A DNA stretch of 50,120 nucleotides from an uncultured Granulicatella sp. (GCA_937891475.1 CALATC010000094.1:1-50120); one strand, 5' to 3'; positions 16,851 to 27,385 are shown, numbered from the stretch's first letter. Notes: a model not told the origin generated them from the sequence alone. Translations and numbers: made by a program.

Positions 16851-17753
16851 CTACTCATGATAATCGTAAACCGTATCAGCGTCCTTATTGCTAATAGCGT
16901 CAAACTCGGCTTTACTGCCTACCCAATATTTCATAGGTTGACCTGTTCTTTGATTGATAATATTTTGCCCAGCTGCTCCAGCTGCACCTTGTGGACCTGC
17001 TGGGCCTCGTTCCCCTGTAGCACCCCTAGCACCATCTTGAACATTATCTAATCGTGTACTAGCAGCTGCTTTAATCCCTTGATAAGTCACAACGATATAG
17101 ATTTCTAAATAACCACCACTACGTTGGGCTGAACTCCATTGTGCAAACTTACCATTAGAGTCTGGGCGTTGGTTTAATTGGCTAGTCCAGTTATTATTAC
17201 CGAATCCACGATAATAGAAATCTACTGCATAATCACTAGTTAATCGCACACCGTCATAATACACATCTGCAATCACATACAATTGGCTGTTCACACCATT
17301 TCTAAAATTACCTTCAATACGAACGTTTGCTGTCAATGAGTGACCACGTTCTCCAGTAGGACCTGCTGGACCAATTGGACCTGCAACCCCTGCTGGACCT
17401 ATGGCTCCTCTAGCACCGTCTGCACCTCTAGGACCAGTCGCTCCTTGTGGACCAGGTGGACCTTGTTCGCCTCTATCGCCTTTCAATGAGTTCCGTTGTG
17501 CTTGACTTAAGTTTTCAAATGTAACAACGCCATCTCTTCCTGGTGGGCCCTGAACACCTGGAACACCACGTTCTCCTTGTGGACCAGTTAAATATCTTAA
17601 ATCTGGAAAACGGTGTGTGCCATCGCCTACTTTTACGAATCCAGTGTCGCTTTCGTGCACCATTTCTCCTTCTTTAGGCACATACTGACTGGTAGCCCAT
17701 TGTGCCCTAGTCATTCGTTTAAACTGAACAATTGCACTAATCGTTTCTGCCAC
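16851..17753 (-). CDS. Collagen-like tail fibre protein
   Basis: A 300-aa protein started by GTG 17753, which overlaps the upstream stop (TAGTG) and follows GGGGGG. The N-terminal module (about 1-65, ending [16 protein letters not shown]) is common in phage fibres. Three blocks of Gly-X-Y repeats surround a beta domain. The repeats should form a trimeric triple helix. A longer frame to 17798 has no better start. Confidence 0.82.
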   Translation of the reverse strand: MAETISAIVQFKRMTRAQWATSQYVPKEGEMVHESDTGFVKVGDGTHRFPDLRYLTGPQGERGVPGVQGPPGRDGVVTFENLSQAQRNSLKGDRGEQGPPGPQGATGPRGADGARGAIGPAGVAGPIGPAGPTGERGHSLTANVRIEGNFRNGVNSQLYVIADVYYDGVRLTSDYAVDFYYRGFGNNNWTSQLNQRPDSNGKFAQWSSAQRSGGYLEIYIVVTYQGIKAAASTRLDNVQDGARGATGERGPAGPQGAAGAAGQNIINQRTGQPMKYWVGSKAEFDAISNKDADTVYDYHE

Positions 17754-19603
17754 TATCCATTCCCCCCATCTATAATAATTTGTGGATTTTCGCTCCATAC
17801 TGTTTCTGTACGATTTTCTCCATTGCTATCTATTATTGCTTTGTATTCGAAATCTAAGCTTAATTCCTCGATTGTTGCTGATACTGTCTTCCTAGTGATT
17901 TTTGGACGATACCAATTACCACTAAATTCGATATCGTAATCTCCGTAATACACCATAGGAACAACTCGATTGCTACTATTAATATCGTGTTCGATGCTTG
18001 GGAATCGTGTATCTGTTGGTCTTAATATCACATGTCCACCTTCAATAAATAGTACCGATGGCACATTTAAAGTAACGTTACGATGTCCATACGGCGTACA
18101 CTCTGCACTCCAACTGATTGTATATTCTTTACCGACTTCAAAACCTTCGCCGTTATGTCCGACTTCGATATAATCTCGTCCTAGTTCGATTGTTCGGTTA
18201 AAAGCTCCATCAAGTCGATTCTTGTTGTATCGTTTACCACCATCGCCACCAATCAGCTCAGCATTGATACGAGCCGATTCGGCAGTTTCTTCGATTTCTC
18301 GTTTAAGCTTCTCTAACTCGACAAATGAAATAGCATTTAACTTCTTCTCTATTTCTGAATCTCGACTAGTCAGCCGTTGCTCAAATTCTTGTTTAAGCTT
18401 TTCAGAAAAAGCATCTTTACTACTTTCAAATATCTCGTTTAGCTTTTCTTTTAATTCTGTTTGATAGTCTTTAGATTTCTCCTCAGCATCCTTTCGAATC
18501 TTCTCAACTTTTTCGTTAAACTCTCTATCAGCTTGTTCTAATTGAGCTTGCACTCTATCTTCAATCTCCATGGAAGCTTGTTCGATTTTCTTGGTAAGTG
18601 ATCCAGTATAAGAATACTGAGCATCATTCCCAGCTCGTGTATCAGCACTAATCTTGCTACTTAAGCCACCTTTAAAATCGTAACTTAAAGAGAAAATTGG
18701 AAGCTTATACGTTTCGTTCTTATTCGTAACAACCGTAACCCATTGCCCTACGTTTAGCTTCAAATGACCTTGAAACTCTAGTGTATATGGATAATATCGA
18801 ATGTTCTTCAGATTGAAATACAAATCATCTAAATACCCTTGAGTCATAAAGTCATTTTGAATCTCTAAAGAACGACCAGTTCTTAATCCAACTGTATAAG
18901 TAGCTTTTTCTGCCTTACAAGTCATCCCAGCAATCTGATACTCAATCTCGCTTTTCTTTAACCCATGTAAGTAGTAGCTTTCTGCATTAATCGTGATGTT
19001 GGATTCTTCCAATCCACGAATCTCTAGCTTACCGTCTCGATTAAAAAAAGCCGACATCCCAATTAATTGGATTGCCGAGCTTAATACTTCTCTAAACGTG
19101 ATTTTATCTTTTTTAGGTTTCTCATTAATCGTATATCGTAACGCCTGTACGCTAATATCTGGATTCTGCAATACTACATCAAGCTTCGTACACATTTCAG
19201 TTACAACATCTTTAACTGTGGCAGGGAATGTCAGATCCGTAACATACGGCTGGTTGAATTTATACATGCCATCCATCAACATCAATGTAGTCGTATTGCT
19301 ATTTCTATCGATTTCGATGTCATCGATATAGTATTCGCCCATTCTAGTCCAATCCATAGTATTTTCAACCATAATACCGATTTCTGGATACAACTTATCA
19401 AGCTTGTTAAATGTAGTGATGATACTTGAAAAGCTAATCTTGCTTGTCCCTACAATCGTACCACCAGTGGTATAAGTATCTCCTGCATTGAATCCGTAAT
19501 TAAACGATGCATCATTGATATCTCTTGAAGTATAATTGCCTACTTTGATAGCAAGAGTACGATTCTTGCCAAACATTGCCTTGTTATATTCTCTCATAAG
19601 CAT
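17753..19603 (-). CDS. Tail-associated (Tal/Gp58-like) baseplate protein
   Basis: A 616-aa protein. The N-terminal 330 residues resemble the gp27-like hub of Tal proteins ([27 protein letters not shown]). A charged coiled-coil follows (about 350-450) and a C-terminal beta domain ends it. No lytic domain is visible. It follows the 116-aa tail protein and should cap the tail tube. Confidence 0.75.
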   Translation of the reverse strand: MLMREYNKAMFGKNRTLAIKVGNYTSRDINDASFNYGFNAGDTYTTGGTIVGTSKISFSSIITTFNKLDKLYPEIGIMVENTMDWTRMGEYYIDDIEIDRNSNTTTLMLMDGMYKFNQPYVTDLTFPATVKDVVTEMCTKLDVVLQNPDISVQALRYTINEKPKKDKITFREVLSSAIQLIGMSAFFNRDGKLEIRGLEESNITINAESYYLHGLKKSEIEYQIAGMTCKAEKATYTVGLRTGRSLEIQNDFMTQGYLDDLYFNLKNIRYYPYTLEFQGHLKLNVGQWVTVVTNKNETYKLPIFSLSYDFKGGLSSKISADTRAGNDAQYSYTGSLTKKIEQASMEIEDRVQAQLEQADREFNEKVEKIRKDAEEKSKDYQTELKEKLNEIFESSKDAFSEKLKQEFEQRLTSRDSEIEKKLNAISFVELEKLKREIEETAESARINAELIGGDGGKRYNKNRLDGAFNRTIELGRDYIEVGHNGEGFEVGKEYTISWSAECTPYGHRNVTLNVPSVLFIEGGHVILRPTDTRFPSIEHDINSSNRVVPMVYYGDYDIEFSGNWYRPKITRKTVSATIEELSLDFEYKAIIDSNGENRTETVWSENPQIIIDGGNG

Positions 19604-19954
19604 CTACCTTTCAATAAAATTCATTGATAATCCACTCCACGGTCTAAACTTATTATTAAAAGAATAAGCTGGAGCTGTTCTATCTCCAACATAAAACTCT
19701 TTTGTTGTTTGCCCAGTGACCGGATCTGGATAACTTACGCTAAAGAATACTGAAGATACTGCATTTAACAATGTAGAAATTTCTTCTTGAGTAAGTGGAC
19801 CCCACTCACATTCAAGCTTCCTTTTGATTGTGATTCTATCTCGAATCATATCGCCATTACTATTACGAGTAGACTTACCGTCCACATCAGTAACGGCTAC
19901 TGAAAAAGATTTAGGGACAGCAACTGCTACCCCATTAACTGTTAATGTACTCAT
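19604..19954 (-). CDS. Tail protein, DUF6711-like
   Basis: A 116-aa protein with ITIKRKLECEWGPLTQEEI and SYPDPVTGQTTKEFYVGDR, features of small distal tail proteins between tape measure and Tal. It lies just after the tape measure and directly before the hub. Confidence 0.7.
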   Translation of the reverse strand: MSTLTVNGVAVAVPKSFSVAVTDVDGKSTRNSNGDMIRDRITIKRKLECEWGPLTQEEISTLLNAVSSVFFSVSYPDPVTGQTTKEFYVGDRTAPAYSFNNKFRPWSGLSMNFIER

Positions 19955-19968
19955 TTACTGTCCCCTCT

Positions 19969-22900
19969 CTATACATAAAGTAATGTTCTTCCTGCTCGTT
20001 CTTGTTCACGGTTAATTTCATTAATCGCAAATCGACCAAACTCTCTATCGCCAATCTGAACGACAATATCTCCCATAGGAGCATTTGGTGTTTGCGGTTG
20101 TGGCATCAATTCAGATAACTTGTGAGCTAAAACGTTCATCCAACCAGTATTATTCTCGAGTGGCATTACTGCTTCTTTACCAGCTTCTCCGACCATTGCT
20201 AGTGTTGGAGAATCCACAATTCCACCTTTTGCTAAGTATGGAATGTAAGGGAGACTCACACTGAAACCGCCTAAAAAGTCTGGTAACTTGATTTGATTTA
20301 AGCCACCGATGAAACCATTAATCAAGCCAATTACGCCATTGATTGCTGACCTAAAAATATTCGCCAATCCGTTAAACACATTTGCGAACATGTCACCAAA
20401 CGCACTCACAACTTGACCCATCGCATTCATAGCACCTTCCCAGTTGCCCGAAAATACGTTATCCACAAATTCAAGCAACCCTTTCATGACATCGATAATA
20501 TCATTGAAGTTTTTACTAGCAAGCTTGAATAACTCAAGGAAGATATCTCCGACAGCTTTGAAAATCGGTGCTAATGTAGGAACAATATTCGATGCAATCC
20601 ATCGTAAAAACGGATCAATAACACCGTTCCATAATTTCTGCAACTTATCTCCTAACAAGCCGATTAAACTCATTAGATTATCGATGGCTGGCTTAGCGTA
20701 TTCTTGATAGACTTCTTGGAATTTATTGCCAAATTCCGTTAAAATCGGCTGAATATTAGCTTTCCAAGACTCCCCAATAAGTCCGACAATAGCAATGAAA
20801 CTGTTCGTCATTCCGTCAAAGAATGGCGAAATATGCTCAGTATAAACATCGCTAAATGAGCTAAATGTATGAGTAACGCCATCGGCAATTGAATCGTAAA
20901 TTGGTACTAATGCATCGACAAATCCTTGGAAGTTTTCTTGCAAGATTCCTAGATTTTCAGTGATTGGCAGTACCATCATCTCTGTCATATCAGTCTTGAT
21001 TTTCAAGAACACATCTACAATACCAAGTCCTGCGTTGACAAATATTGCAATGATATCAGATGTAATCTGCATTGCTGAATCACTTCTGAACACTTCGGAT
21101 AATCGCCCAATCGCTTCCCAAAGCATTCCGTCAAGCTCGTTAATTCGTGCCATTGAGTCAAAGATGTTCGTGAATCTATCGATGATGTATCCTTTGTAGT
21201 TTTCCAAATACAAGTCGAAACCACCGACTAGATTTTCTGCAATCGACAAGCCAATATTAGCTAATGCACCAAGCTTCTGACCAGATGCATAAACAGTTTT
21301 TTCAATAAAGTTACTAAAGGCGTTGACTAACTTGGGATTTGTAAAGATTTCTTGTAAATTCTTTCCGATTCTTTGGAAAGCTTGCATCATCTTATCGATT
21401 CCACTTGGATTAAACGCACTCTTGAAACCATCGGTAAATAGTTTCTTCATTTTTTCTAAGAATGGCTTAATCTTATCAAGCATATTCGTTAGCCATTTAG
21501 GAAGCTCTGGCTCTGGTATATCCCAATCCCACGCTCCTGCAGGACCTCCGCCACCTTTACCTCCTTTGCCTTTACCTTTTCCTTTGTCGTCATCATCGTC
21601 TTGATCCAGTGTATTAATCTCATCGATTCCCAAGAATGATTGCTTCATCTTCTTGGCCGCATCTTCGGTATCATCTGCTGCATCTCCAGCAGACTCTCCA
21701 ACTCCACCCATCGCTTGAGTCATCGCCTTAGCTCCTGCTCTGGATGCTGAAACTGTTGTACCAAATAGCAACGAAATAAACGATGCTAACCATCCGATAG
21801 CAGTTGCAAGCCAACTAATCAATGTTTGAAGAATTGGTATGACTGCTTGAATAATCGGATAAAAGGCAGTAGCTAAGTTAACTTGAATCGAGTTTAGACT
21901 AGATGCTAATTGCTCATTCATTGCAATTGCTCCACCAACATAGCTAGCCATAGACTTAAAAGTCTTATAAGCCAATCCAGCGATTAATAGTCGTCTCGTA
22001 AATGCAGATAAGATATTCCCACCTCGTCTGAATGGAGAAAAATTCATCTTAGGAGCTTTCATTTTGCCAAATCGACCTAAAATTCCATTAGCTTTTTTAA
22101 ACTCCCCAACTGGCTTTCTAATCTTCTCTGCTGACCGTTGCATCTTATCAAAATGAGGAGATTGTACATCTCTACTTCTACCAAACTTACGTGGTGGTGT
22201 AGCTTTTGATGGTGTATTTTGCAGATTTTCAGTTAAGTTTTTCTGCTTAGCTAACTCTGTATTCACGCCCTCTAATGCTGATTTCAACTGCAAAGAACGT
22301 GATTCCATATTAGCGTACACATTCATTAAACGGTCGTTTTCAGCTATCAGCTTATCTACTTTATCTTGTTGATTCAGTAGTGCTTTCTCATGCTTATGAC
22401 GAGCTTCGTCCTTCATGTATCGTGGATCTTTTTCTTGCATATCTTTCAATTGCTGTTGAGCTTGATAGATTTTGTATTCGTTTTTCTCCATAGCCTTAGC
22501 AATTTCTTCCATGGACTGTGGAAGTGAATCAAACTCACGCTTCATGTCCTCTACTGAATCCACTGCATTTTGATGGAGTTTCTTCATTGCAGATTCTAAA
22601 CGAGCGATTTGTTCGTCAATCTTAGCTACACCAAGAGTATCGCCACTATTAGCTAGAGTATTACGTTTATTCTTCAACTCTCCGATAAGATTTTGCTTTG
22701 TGTTTGCTTGTTTCATCTTATCTTCGACATCACGAACGATATCAGCAACATCTTTGCCAACTTTGCTTTTTGCTTTCGATGCAGAATTGCTAAGATGTGA
22801 ATCCATACGTTCCGATAACTGCTTAGTCGCATTAGCTAAAGTCTTGAAGTTTTCAGCAGTATCTTTACTAAATTTAGCAAAAGATTTGCTTAATTCTTCC

Positions 22901-23067
22901 GTACCTTTACCAGATCCGAACGAGTCTTGAATTGCATTCGCATTTTCTTTAGCTTGCTTCTTTAGCTTAGAATAAAAAGCATTAAATTTCGCCAGTACGG
23001 CTTCGAGGTCTTTGGAGACATCACTATCATCTGCAGTGATAACTACTTCTAGTTTATCTAGTTCCAT
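19969..23067 (-). CDS. Tape measure protein
   Basis: A 1032-aa protein with long N-terminal coiled-coils, hydrophobic segments at about 355-435, and a low-complexity DDDDDKGKGKGKGGKGGGG linker near 490. The C-terminus has the usual GGIVDSPTLAMVGEAGKEAV motif. It sets tail length and aids DNA entry. Its start overlaps the end of the chaperone gene by 14 bp. Confidence 0.92.
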   Translation of the reverse strand: MELDKLEVVITADDSDVSKDLEAVLAKFNAFYSKLKKQAKENANAIQDSFGSGKGTEELSKSFAKFSKDTAENFKTLANATKQLSERMDSHLSNSASKAKSKVGKDVADIVRDVEDKMKQANTKQNLIGELKNKRNTLANSGDTLGVAKIDEQIARLESAMKKLHQNAVDSVEDMKREFDSLPQSMEEIAKAMEKNEYKIYQAQQQLKDMQEKDPRYMKDEARHKHEKALLNQQDKVDKLIAENDRLMNVYANMESRSLQLKSALEGVNTELAKQKNLTENLQNTPSKATPPRKFGRSRDVQSPHFDKMQRSAEKIRKPVGEFKKANGILGRFGKMKAPKMNFSPFRRGGNILSAFTRRLLIAGLAYKTFKSMASYVGGAIAMNEQLASSLNSIQVNLATAFYPIIQAVIPILQTLISWLATAIGWLASFISLLFGTTVSASRAGAKAMTQAMGGVGESAGDAADDTEDAAKKMKQSFLGIDEINTLDQDDDDDKGKGKGKGGKGGGGPAGAWDWDIPEPELPKWLTNMLDKIKPFLEKMKKLFTDGFKSAFNPSGIDKMMQAFQRIGKNLQEIFTNPKLVNAFSNFIEKTVYASGQKLGALANIGLSIAENLVGGFDLYLENYKGYIIDRFTNIFDSMARINELDGMLWEAIGRLSEVFRSDSAMQITSDIIAIFVNAGLGIVDVFLKIKTDMTEMMVLPITENLGILQENFQGFVDALVPIYDSIADGVTHTFSSFSDVYTEHISPFFDGMTNSFIAIVGLIGESWKANIQPILTEFGNKFQEVYQEYAKPAIDNLMSLIGLLGDKLQKLWNGVIDPFLRWIASNIVPTLAPIFKAVGDIFLELFKLASKNFNDIIDVMKGLLEFVDNVFSGNWEGAMNAMGQVVSAFGDMFANVFNGLANIFRSAINGVIGLINGFIGGLNQIKLPDFLGGFSVSLPYIPYLAKGGIVDSPTLAMVGEAGKEAVMPLENNTGWMNVLAHKLSELMPQPQTPNAPMGDIVVQIGDREFGRFAINEINREQERAGRTLLYV

Positions 23068-23398
23068 TTTCTCCCCCCTCTGCTAATTTCTTGTTGTGAA
23101 CCTGTGCGAAAGCACTTATTCTATCTTTCATGATTCGCCAGTCATCTTGTTTAGTCTCAACTGGTTTCTCAAATAGTGATGGATAAGCATCATAGATGTT
23201 TGGCATATCTTTTGGTGAGTTAAATCCAATTGCAATCAATTGTGATAACTTATGATTCATTGTCGCTATTTTCTGCAACTCGATACGTTCTTGTTCTCGA
23301 TATGCATAAATAGTTTCCATGATTTCAAGATATGTCATATCCCAATATTCCAATGCTTTTACACCACAAGAAAGAGCTATCGGAAACATATCTTCCAA
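23054..23398 (-). CDS. Tail assembly chaperone GT extension (made by -1 frameshift)
   Basis: The frame is open with no stop from the slippery site at 23498-23504 down to 23054, so this is the T part of a G-GT fusion, not a stand-alone gene. The part before the first usable start reads LKTYKNFTELLEDMF. The motif EYWDMTYLEIMETIYAYRE is typical of the T domain, which recruits the tape measure. Confidence 0.75.
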   Translation of the reverse strand: MEDMFPIALSCGVKALEYWDMTYLEIMETIYAYREQERIELQKIATMNHKLSQLIAIGFNSPKDMPNIYDAYPSLFEKPVETKQDDWRIMKDRISAFAQVHNKKLAEGGENGTR

Positions 23399-23424
23399 TA
23401 GCTCTGTGAAATTCTTGTATGTTT

Positions 23425-23802
23425 TTAGAACAGGCTCTCCTGTTCCGCTGTCTCTGTCGTTTCCTCTTTCTTGTCCGCTTCTTCCGAACCGTTGTCGAAA
23501 AAACCACTGTCGTCTAAAATGGTTTGTACTAACTCAATTAATTTAGTATATGAGCCACCTTCAGCTACATAAGCATCATATAAACCAAGCATATCTTTCT
23601 CATTTAATACATGATTGATAATGGATTTCTGTAGTACAAATAACATTTCTCCTAACTTCGGAAATGTTGGATTACCTGTTGGACTCATAAAGATAGATGC
23701 AATTGATTTGTTCAATTTCTTTTCTACTTCAGTTGTGCGTTGTGCCCCTAAACGACAAATATATTCTTTTTCTGCGATAGTAATTGTTGTATTCTTAGCC
23801 AT
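23425..23802 (-). CDS. Tail assembly chaperone G
   Basis: A 125-aa protein (YICRLGAQRTTEVEKKLNKS) between major tail protein and tape measure, the gpG position. The C-terminus is acidic. The T TTT TTC heptamer lies in frame at Gly-Phe-Phe, about 25 codons before its stop. Most ribosomes should make G, a minority the GT fusion. Confidence 0.8.
   Translation of the reverse strand: MAKNTTITIAEKEYICRLGAQRTTEVEKKLNKSIASIFMSPTGNPTFPKLGEMLFVLQKSIINHVLNEKDMLGLYDAYVAEGGSYTKLIELVQTILDDSGFFDNGSEEADKKEETTETAEQESLF
23498..23504 (-). promoter_or_regulatory. Programmed -1 frameshift site T TTT TTC
   Basis: The heptamer fits X XXY YYZ in the G frame. After a -1 slip the reading continues FRQRFGRSGQERG... 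without stops into the T domain. Known for tail chaperone pairs in lambda-like and many other siphoviruses. Confidence 0.75.
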
Positions 23803-23812
23803 TTAATCTCTC

Positions 23813-24238
23813 CTATGCGTTTGTTACTGTGATTTCAGTGTTTACTGTTAAGTTAGCAGTGAATGTTAATGCTCCATTTACTTCAGCACCAGCGATTTTT
23901 ACGTTAACGCCTGCGTTAAATGTATGAGCAGTATTGTCTGGATAAGTTACTTTAAACTCAGCGATTTCTCCACTTTTCTCTAATGCTACTAATTTACGAT
24001 AAGCTGTATTCTCGTTAGAGTTATCGTATAAGAATTTGAATGCTAAATCTCCTGCATCTTTAATCCCTGGAATATAACGTTTCATGCTGTCAGCTAATGT
24101 CGTTACATCAACTTTCTCTGGGTCGCCACCCATTTCAGGTGTCGATTGTAAACCTTCTAAAACTACGAATGTTCCGCCCTCTTTAGTTTTAACAGATAGC
24201 GTTGTTCCTTTTGATAGTAATCCTGTAGGTTGTGTCAT
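23813..24238 (-). CDS. Major tail protein
   Basis: A 141-aa beta-rich protein. LEGLQSTPEMGGDPEKVDVTT and YIPGIKDAGDLAFKF are typical of siphovirus tube proteins (phage_tail_2/TP901-1 group). It lies before the G/GT chaperones and should form the hexameric tail tube. Confidence 0.88.
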   Translation of the reverse strand: MTQPTGLLSKGTTLSVKTKEGGTFVVLEGLQSTPEMGGDPEKVDVTTLADSMKRYIPGIKDAGDLAFKFLYDNSNENTAYRKLVALEKSGEIAEFKVTYPDNTAHTFNAGVNVKIAGAEVNGALTFTANLTVNTEITVTNA

Positions 24239-24256
24239 ATTTTCATCATCCTTTCT

Positions 24257-24622
24257 TTATGCGTGGTAGACTAATCCGTTACGGTTGTCTACGATTCCTT
24301 TGTATTGGATACTTGTTCGAATCAAACCAGTTGCTGGATCTTCTCCATCGCTTCGAATAATTCGAGTAAAGCCAATCTCTCTAAACTTATTGTTTAACGT
24401 ATTTTCAATCGATGTTAAGCTCGCCTTACCATATAACTCGATATAAATCGTGTGTTCTGTCATATTCTCTGGTCCACTTGTATCTCTTGAATATGGTTTA
24501 TCTGATGTCTTGTAAATTGCTGTTGGGAATTGTGTCCAGTCATTCGGATAAGTTTTAGCAACAAGTGCAATCTCCTCTACGCTGTCCAGTAAATTTACAA
24601 CAATCTCTTTAATTTCAATCAT
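24257..24622 (-). CDS. Tail terminator/completion protein
   Basis: A 121-aa protein in the tail-terminator position between the gp10-like and major tail proteins. It reads as an alpha/beta fold (HTIYIELYGKASLTSIENTL). It probably caps the tail for head joining. Assignment is by place and general pattern. Confidence 0.7.
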   Translation of the reverse strand: MIEIKEIVVNLLDSVEEIALVAKTYPNDWTQFPTAIYKTSDKPYSRDTSGPENMTEHTIYIELYGKASLTSIENTLNNKFREIGFTRIIRSDGEDPATGLIRTSIQYKGIVDNRNGLVYHA

Positions 24623-25159
24623 CTATACACCTCCCAATCCTTGTTCAATGTATTTACTCATTATCTCTGGTATCTTGTCTTTGTTTTCTTTAATTGCAGG
24701 ATAAAGCCATGGCTGTGCTGGTTGACCGTAACAAAGATAGAAGACTTGCCCATCGATTTTTATTGGTCTGAAATGATAAGCTTCTGCAACGCCTGGAGCT
24801 AACAAGTCTGCAGGAATAAACCACCGTTCTTGTGTGTAAACTGGCTCAATTCCTTCTGGTAAATCTTTTGGACTTGCTTGTCCTCTCGGACCAGTACCAA
24901 ACTCAGTAAATATTGCTTGTTTCTTATCACTCCAAACTCGACCGACAACCTTTCCATCTTCATTATCAACGATGGCATGAATACTACCTTTTAATTCTCC
25001 ACCACCAGTGTATATTCCTACTGGTGCGTTATCTTCGGCAGTACTGCGAATCGTTTCGGTCACTTCAAACATCGCTTGATTAGTAGCTTGGTTTAGTATT
25101 TGTGGTAGCTTTTTAAGTTTATCTCGTAAAGAATCTATCCCTTTAACTTCAATCTCCAT
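24623..25159 (-). CDS. HK97 gp10-like head-tail protein
   Basis: A 178-aa protein beginning MEIEVKGIDSLRDKLKKL, with FEVTETIRSTAEDNAPV and TGGGELKGSI, as in the HK97-gp10 family. It works at the head-tail junction. Its start overlaps the previous gene by 11 bp. Confidence 0.82.
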   Translation of the reverse strand: MEIEVKGIDSLRDKLKKLPQILNQATNQAMFEVTETIRSTAEDNAPVGIYTGGGELKGSIHAIVDNEDGKVVGRVWSDKKQAIFTEFGTGPRGQASPKDLPEGIEPVYTQERWFIPADLLAPGVAEAYHFRPIKIDGQVFYLCYGQPAQPWLYPAIKENKDKIPEIMSKYIEQGLGGV

Positions 25160-25496
25160 TTTCTTTTAGAATCCTTTCCAATTCGATATTTAGATGAGTG
25201 CTATAGTCCAGAATACTTTTAATAAAATAATCTGGCTTCGATTCTTTACTGACATAAACACAAATACCATCGCCTTCTTTCAGATGCTCTTTACCTTGAT
25301 ATTTACAGTTCTTGTAATACTTCAATCTCTCTCCATATCTTTCAACTGCCATTCTTCCATCGGAAGATTGGACATTCATTTTCAACTTGATTGGAGTATC
25401 TGAATACTTTGTAATCACATTCGCTTCTTTATCACGCTCGACAACTTTGCGTTTTAAATAAACGATTTTTAAATCTCTAACCTTCAATCGCATCAT
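25149..25496 (-). CDS. Head closure/head-tail joining protein
   Basis: A 115-aa protein in the SPP1 gp16-like position, after the connector. It reads as a small beta-barrel (YLKRKVVERDKEANVITKYSD; HLKEGDGICVY). It overlaps both neighbours by several bases. Confidence 0.68.
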   Translation of the reverse strand: MMRLKVRDLKIVYLKRKVVERDKEANVITKYSDTPIKLKMNVQSSDGRMAVERYGERLKYYKNCKYQGKEHLKEGDGICVYVSKESKPDYFIKSILDYSTHLNIELERILKENGD

Positions 25497-25819
25497 CTGA
25501 ACGGCACCACCCTAGCTTTTGGAGCCACAACGAATCTAGCCAATCTTTGTTGGATATTTTCTGGCAACCCAGTAATAAAAGATTGAGAGACTCCTCCTTC
25601 ACTTCGAGAAGTCTCTCCTTCAGTTCCTGCTCTGTTGAATCGAATGACAGCCAGATCCAGAATAATGTATTGCATACCACCGACCAGATCCGAACGATTG
25701 CAAAAACTTAGAATCTCGTCCATTGCTTGATTCAGATATAGCTCTAGCAACTCGTCTTGTTCTTCATCTTCAGCATCAATACCAAGTAATAATTTTAGAT
25801 TTCTTAACTGTTCATTCAT
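25493..25819 (-). CDS. Head-tail connector (gp6/gp15-like)
   Basis: A 108-aa helical protein: LLGIDAEDEEQDELLELYLNQAMDEIL matches the connector family that adds below the portal. It is directly downstream of the capsid gene. Confidence 0.78.
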   Translation of the reverse strand: MNEQLRNLKLLLGIDAEDEEQDELLELYLNQAMDEILSFCNRSDLVGGMQYIILDLAVIRFNRAGTEGETSRSEGGVSQSFITGLPENIQQRLARFVVAPKARVVPFR

Positions 25820-25832
25820 ACGTTATCAACTC

Positions 25833-26843
25833 CTATACAGCAGACCAGTTTGTAGAATCTGCATCTGGTGCAGTTGCTCCAGTATTAGCTTTCAACGCTT
25901 TATAAACTTTACCTGCGTGAGTTACTTTGTCTTCTGCTTTGTAAGCTTTACCTGCAACAAACTTAGCTGGTTTACGTTCTTTCACAACTCCTTGTGCTTC
26001 TGGTTTGTCAGCTGGTTTAGCAGATGCAATTGAAATGATGTATTTACGGTCGAAATCGAACACGAACGCACCAGTGTATAATAATTGTTCTACTAATTCC
26101 CCAAAGCGACCAGGAACATTGTCGTTATGTTTTGTTTCGTTGATTTGTAATGGAGATACTACAACGCTAGGAGCTGATGCTAAAGCTTGTACTCCTGGCA
26201 AGAATTTAGATGGTACTTTGAACACTGTAAAGTTATCTAGTTGTCCAACGTAACCTTTACCAAGAACAGCTTTATCAGCATCGCCTTGCGGTAATTTAAC
26301 GATTTCTTTCTTAATTTCTTTATAGAATTTTGGAGTAACAAATAATAAACGTTCTTTTTCGACCCCTAATTCATCTAAAATTACGGAAACATCTAATGTA
26401 GATTCGTAAGCTTTACCTTCTACTCCTTCAGTATAAGAAATGTTTTGGCTAACATTACCTAAGGCCGCATCGAAACGTAATTTATCTAAATATGGAGCTA
26501 CTACTTCAGCAGATTGACGAGCTACAACATAATCGATATTGACTTCGCCATTTGAGTCACGTTCGTCTAATTTATCTACGAAACGACCCCAGTATTTCTC
26601 TTGATCCAAACTGTACGTTTTTTCTTCCGTTTGAGCGTAATCGAATTTATTTTCATCATTTCGTTTGTAATCTTGTAATTTCGCTAAGTCTGTTTTAGTT
26701 ACTGTGAAGTTACGACCTTGCATAACAATTGCATCATTTGATAGTACTAATGGTGCTGAATAAGTATTTGCTTCTACTACTTTCTCGATAATTCCTAAAA
26801 ACTTATCACGAGATGTAGCTGTATTTAAATCTTGATTTGCCAT
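25833..26843 (-). CDS. Major capsid protein with C-terminal carbohydrate-binding-like module
   Basis: A 336-aa protein. The first 285 or so residues are a major capsid protein (NQDLNTATSRDKFLGIIEKV at the start). The last 45 (KPAKFVAGKAYKAEDKVTHA ... TNWSAV) look like a CBM5/12-type chitin-binding fold: a Gly-Lys-Ala-Tyr start, V-x-HAGKVYKAL and a final W. So the capsid may display a sugar- or matrix-binding domain. The scaffold gene lies directly upstream. Confidence 0.85.
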   Translation of the reverse strand: MANQDLNTATSRDKFLGIIEKVVEANTYSAPLVLSNDAIVMQGRNFTVTKTDLAKLQDYKRNDENKFDYAQTEEKTYSLDQEKYWGRFVDKLDERDSNGEVNIDYVVARQSAEVVAPYLDKLRFDAALGNVSQNISYTEGVEGKAYESTLDVSVILDELGVEKERLLFVTPKFYKEIKKEIVKLPQGDADKAVLGKGYVGQLDNFTVFKVPSKFLPGVQALASAPSVVVSPLQINETKHNDNVPGRFGELVEQLLYTGAFVFDFDRKYIISIASAKPADKPEAQGVVKERKPAKFVAGKAYKAEDKVTHAGKVYKALKANTGATAPDADSTNWSAV

Positions 26844-26860
26844 ATATTATATCTTCCTCT

Positions 26861-27385
26861 CTATTTCAAAAAATCTTGTTGCCACTTAGGCGTGTCTACT
26901 ACATTGCTTTGCGTTTTCGGTACTTTTGCAGATTTGTTTAATCGTGCATTTACTGCCGTTTCTAAATCTGCTTGGTACATTTTGATAAACTCAGACACAG
27001 TAGCTTTAGTAACCTCTGCATCCTCATCAATTAAACGAGCCAGTAACGCATCTGACACGTTAATTTGTTCCTCTGCAAGAAGCCCACGAGCGACTTTACT
27101 CATTTCGTTCAATGCTTGAGTTCGTTTCAACTCTGCAATTTCATTCTTGAGCTGTTGATTCTCGTATTCGATTTTTTCATCGGCACTCATTTTTGCTAAC
27201 TTCTTAGCTTCGCTCTGTTCTTTTTCTTGCGTTGCTTTCCACTTTGCAAACTTCTTGTCGATGATTTCGTTTACTTCCGCATCGGTATATTTCTTTTCGT
27301 CTTTTGGTAATGGTGCTTGAGTTGGCTCTGCAGTTACCACTTCTTGTTCCACTACTGCTTCGACACCTTGTGTTTCTTTGTCCAT
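26861..27385 (-). CDS. Scaffold protein (DUF4355-like)
   Basis: A 174-aa protein, acidic at the N-terminus, then highly helical (DAEVNEIIDKKFAKWKATQ; KIEYENQQLKNEIAELK). This fits phage scaffold proteins of the DUF4355 group. It guides capsid assembly and is then lost. Confidence 0.85.
   Translation of the reverse strand: MDKETQGVEAVVEQEVVTAEPTQAPLPKDEKKYTDAEVNEIIDKKFAKWKATQEKEQSEAKKLAKMSADEKIEYENQQLKNEIAELKRTQALNEMSKVARGLLAEEQINVSDALLARLIDEDAEVTKATVSEFIKMYQADLETAVNARLNKSAKVPKTQSNVVDTPKWQQDFLK

Noticed and set aside
16851..17753. Repeats in the collagen-like gene as a possible repeat array
   Set aside because: The repeats are Gly-X-Y codons, not a CRISPR array or mobile element. No CRISPR array was seen anywhere in the window.
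23325..23507. Arg/Lys-rich 60-codon ORF in the chaperone region
   Set aside because: It is the third frame over the frameshift region; its composition is an artefact.
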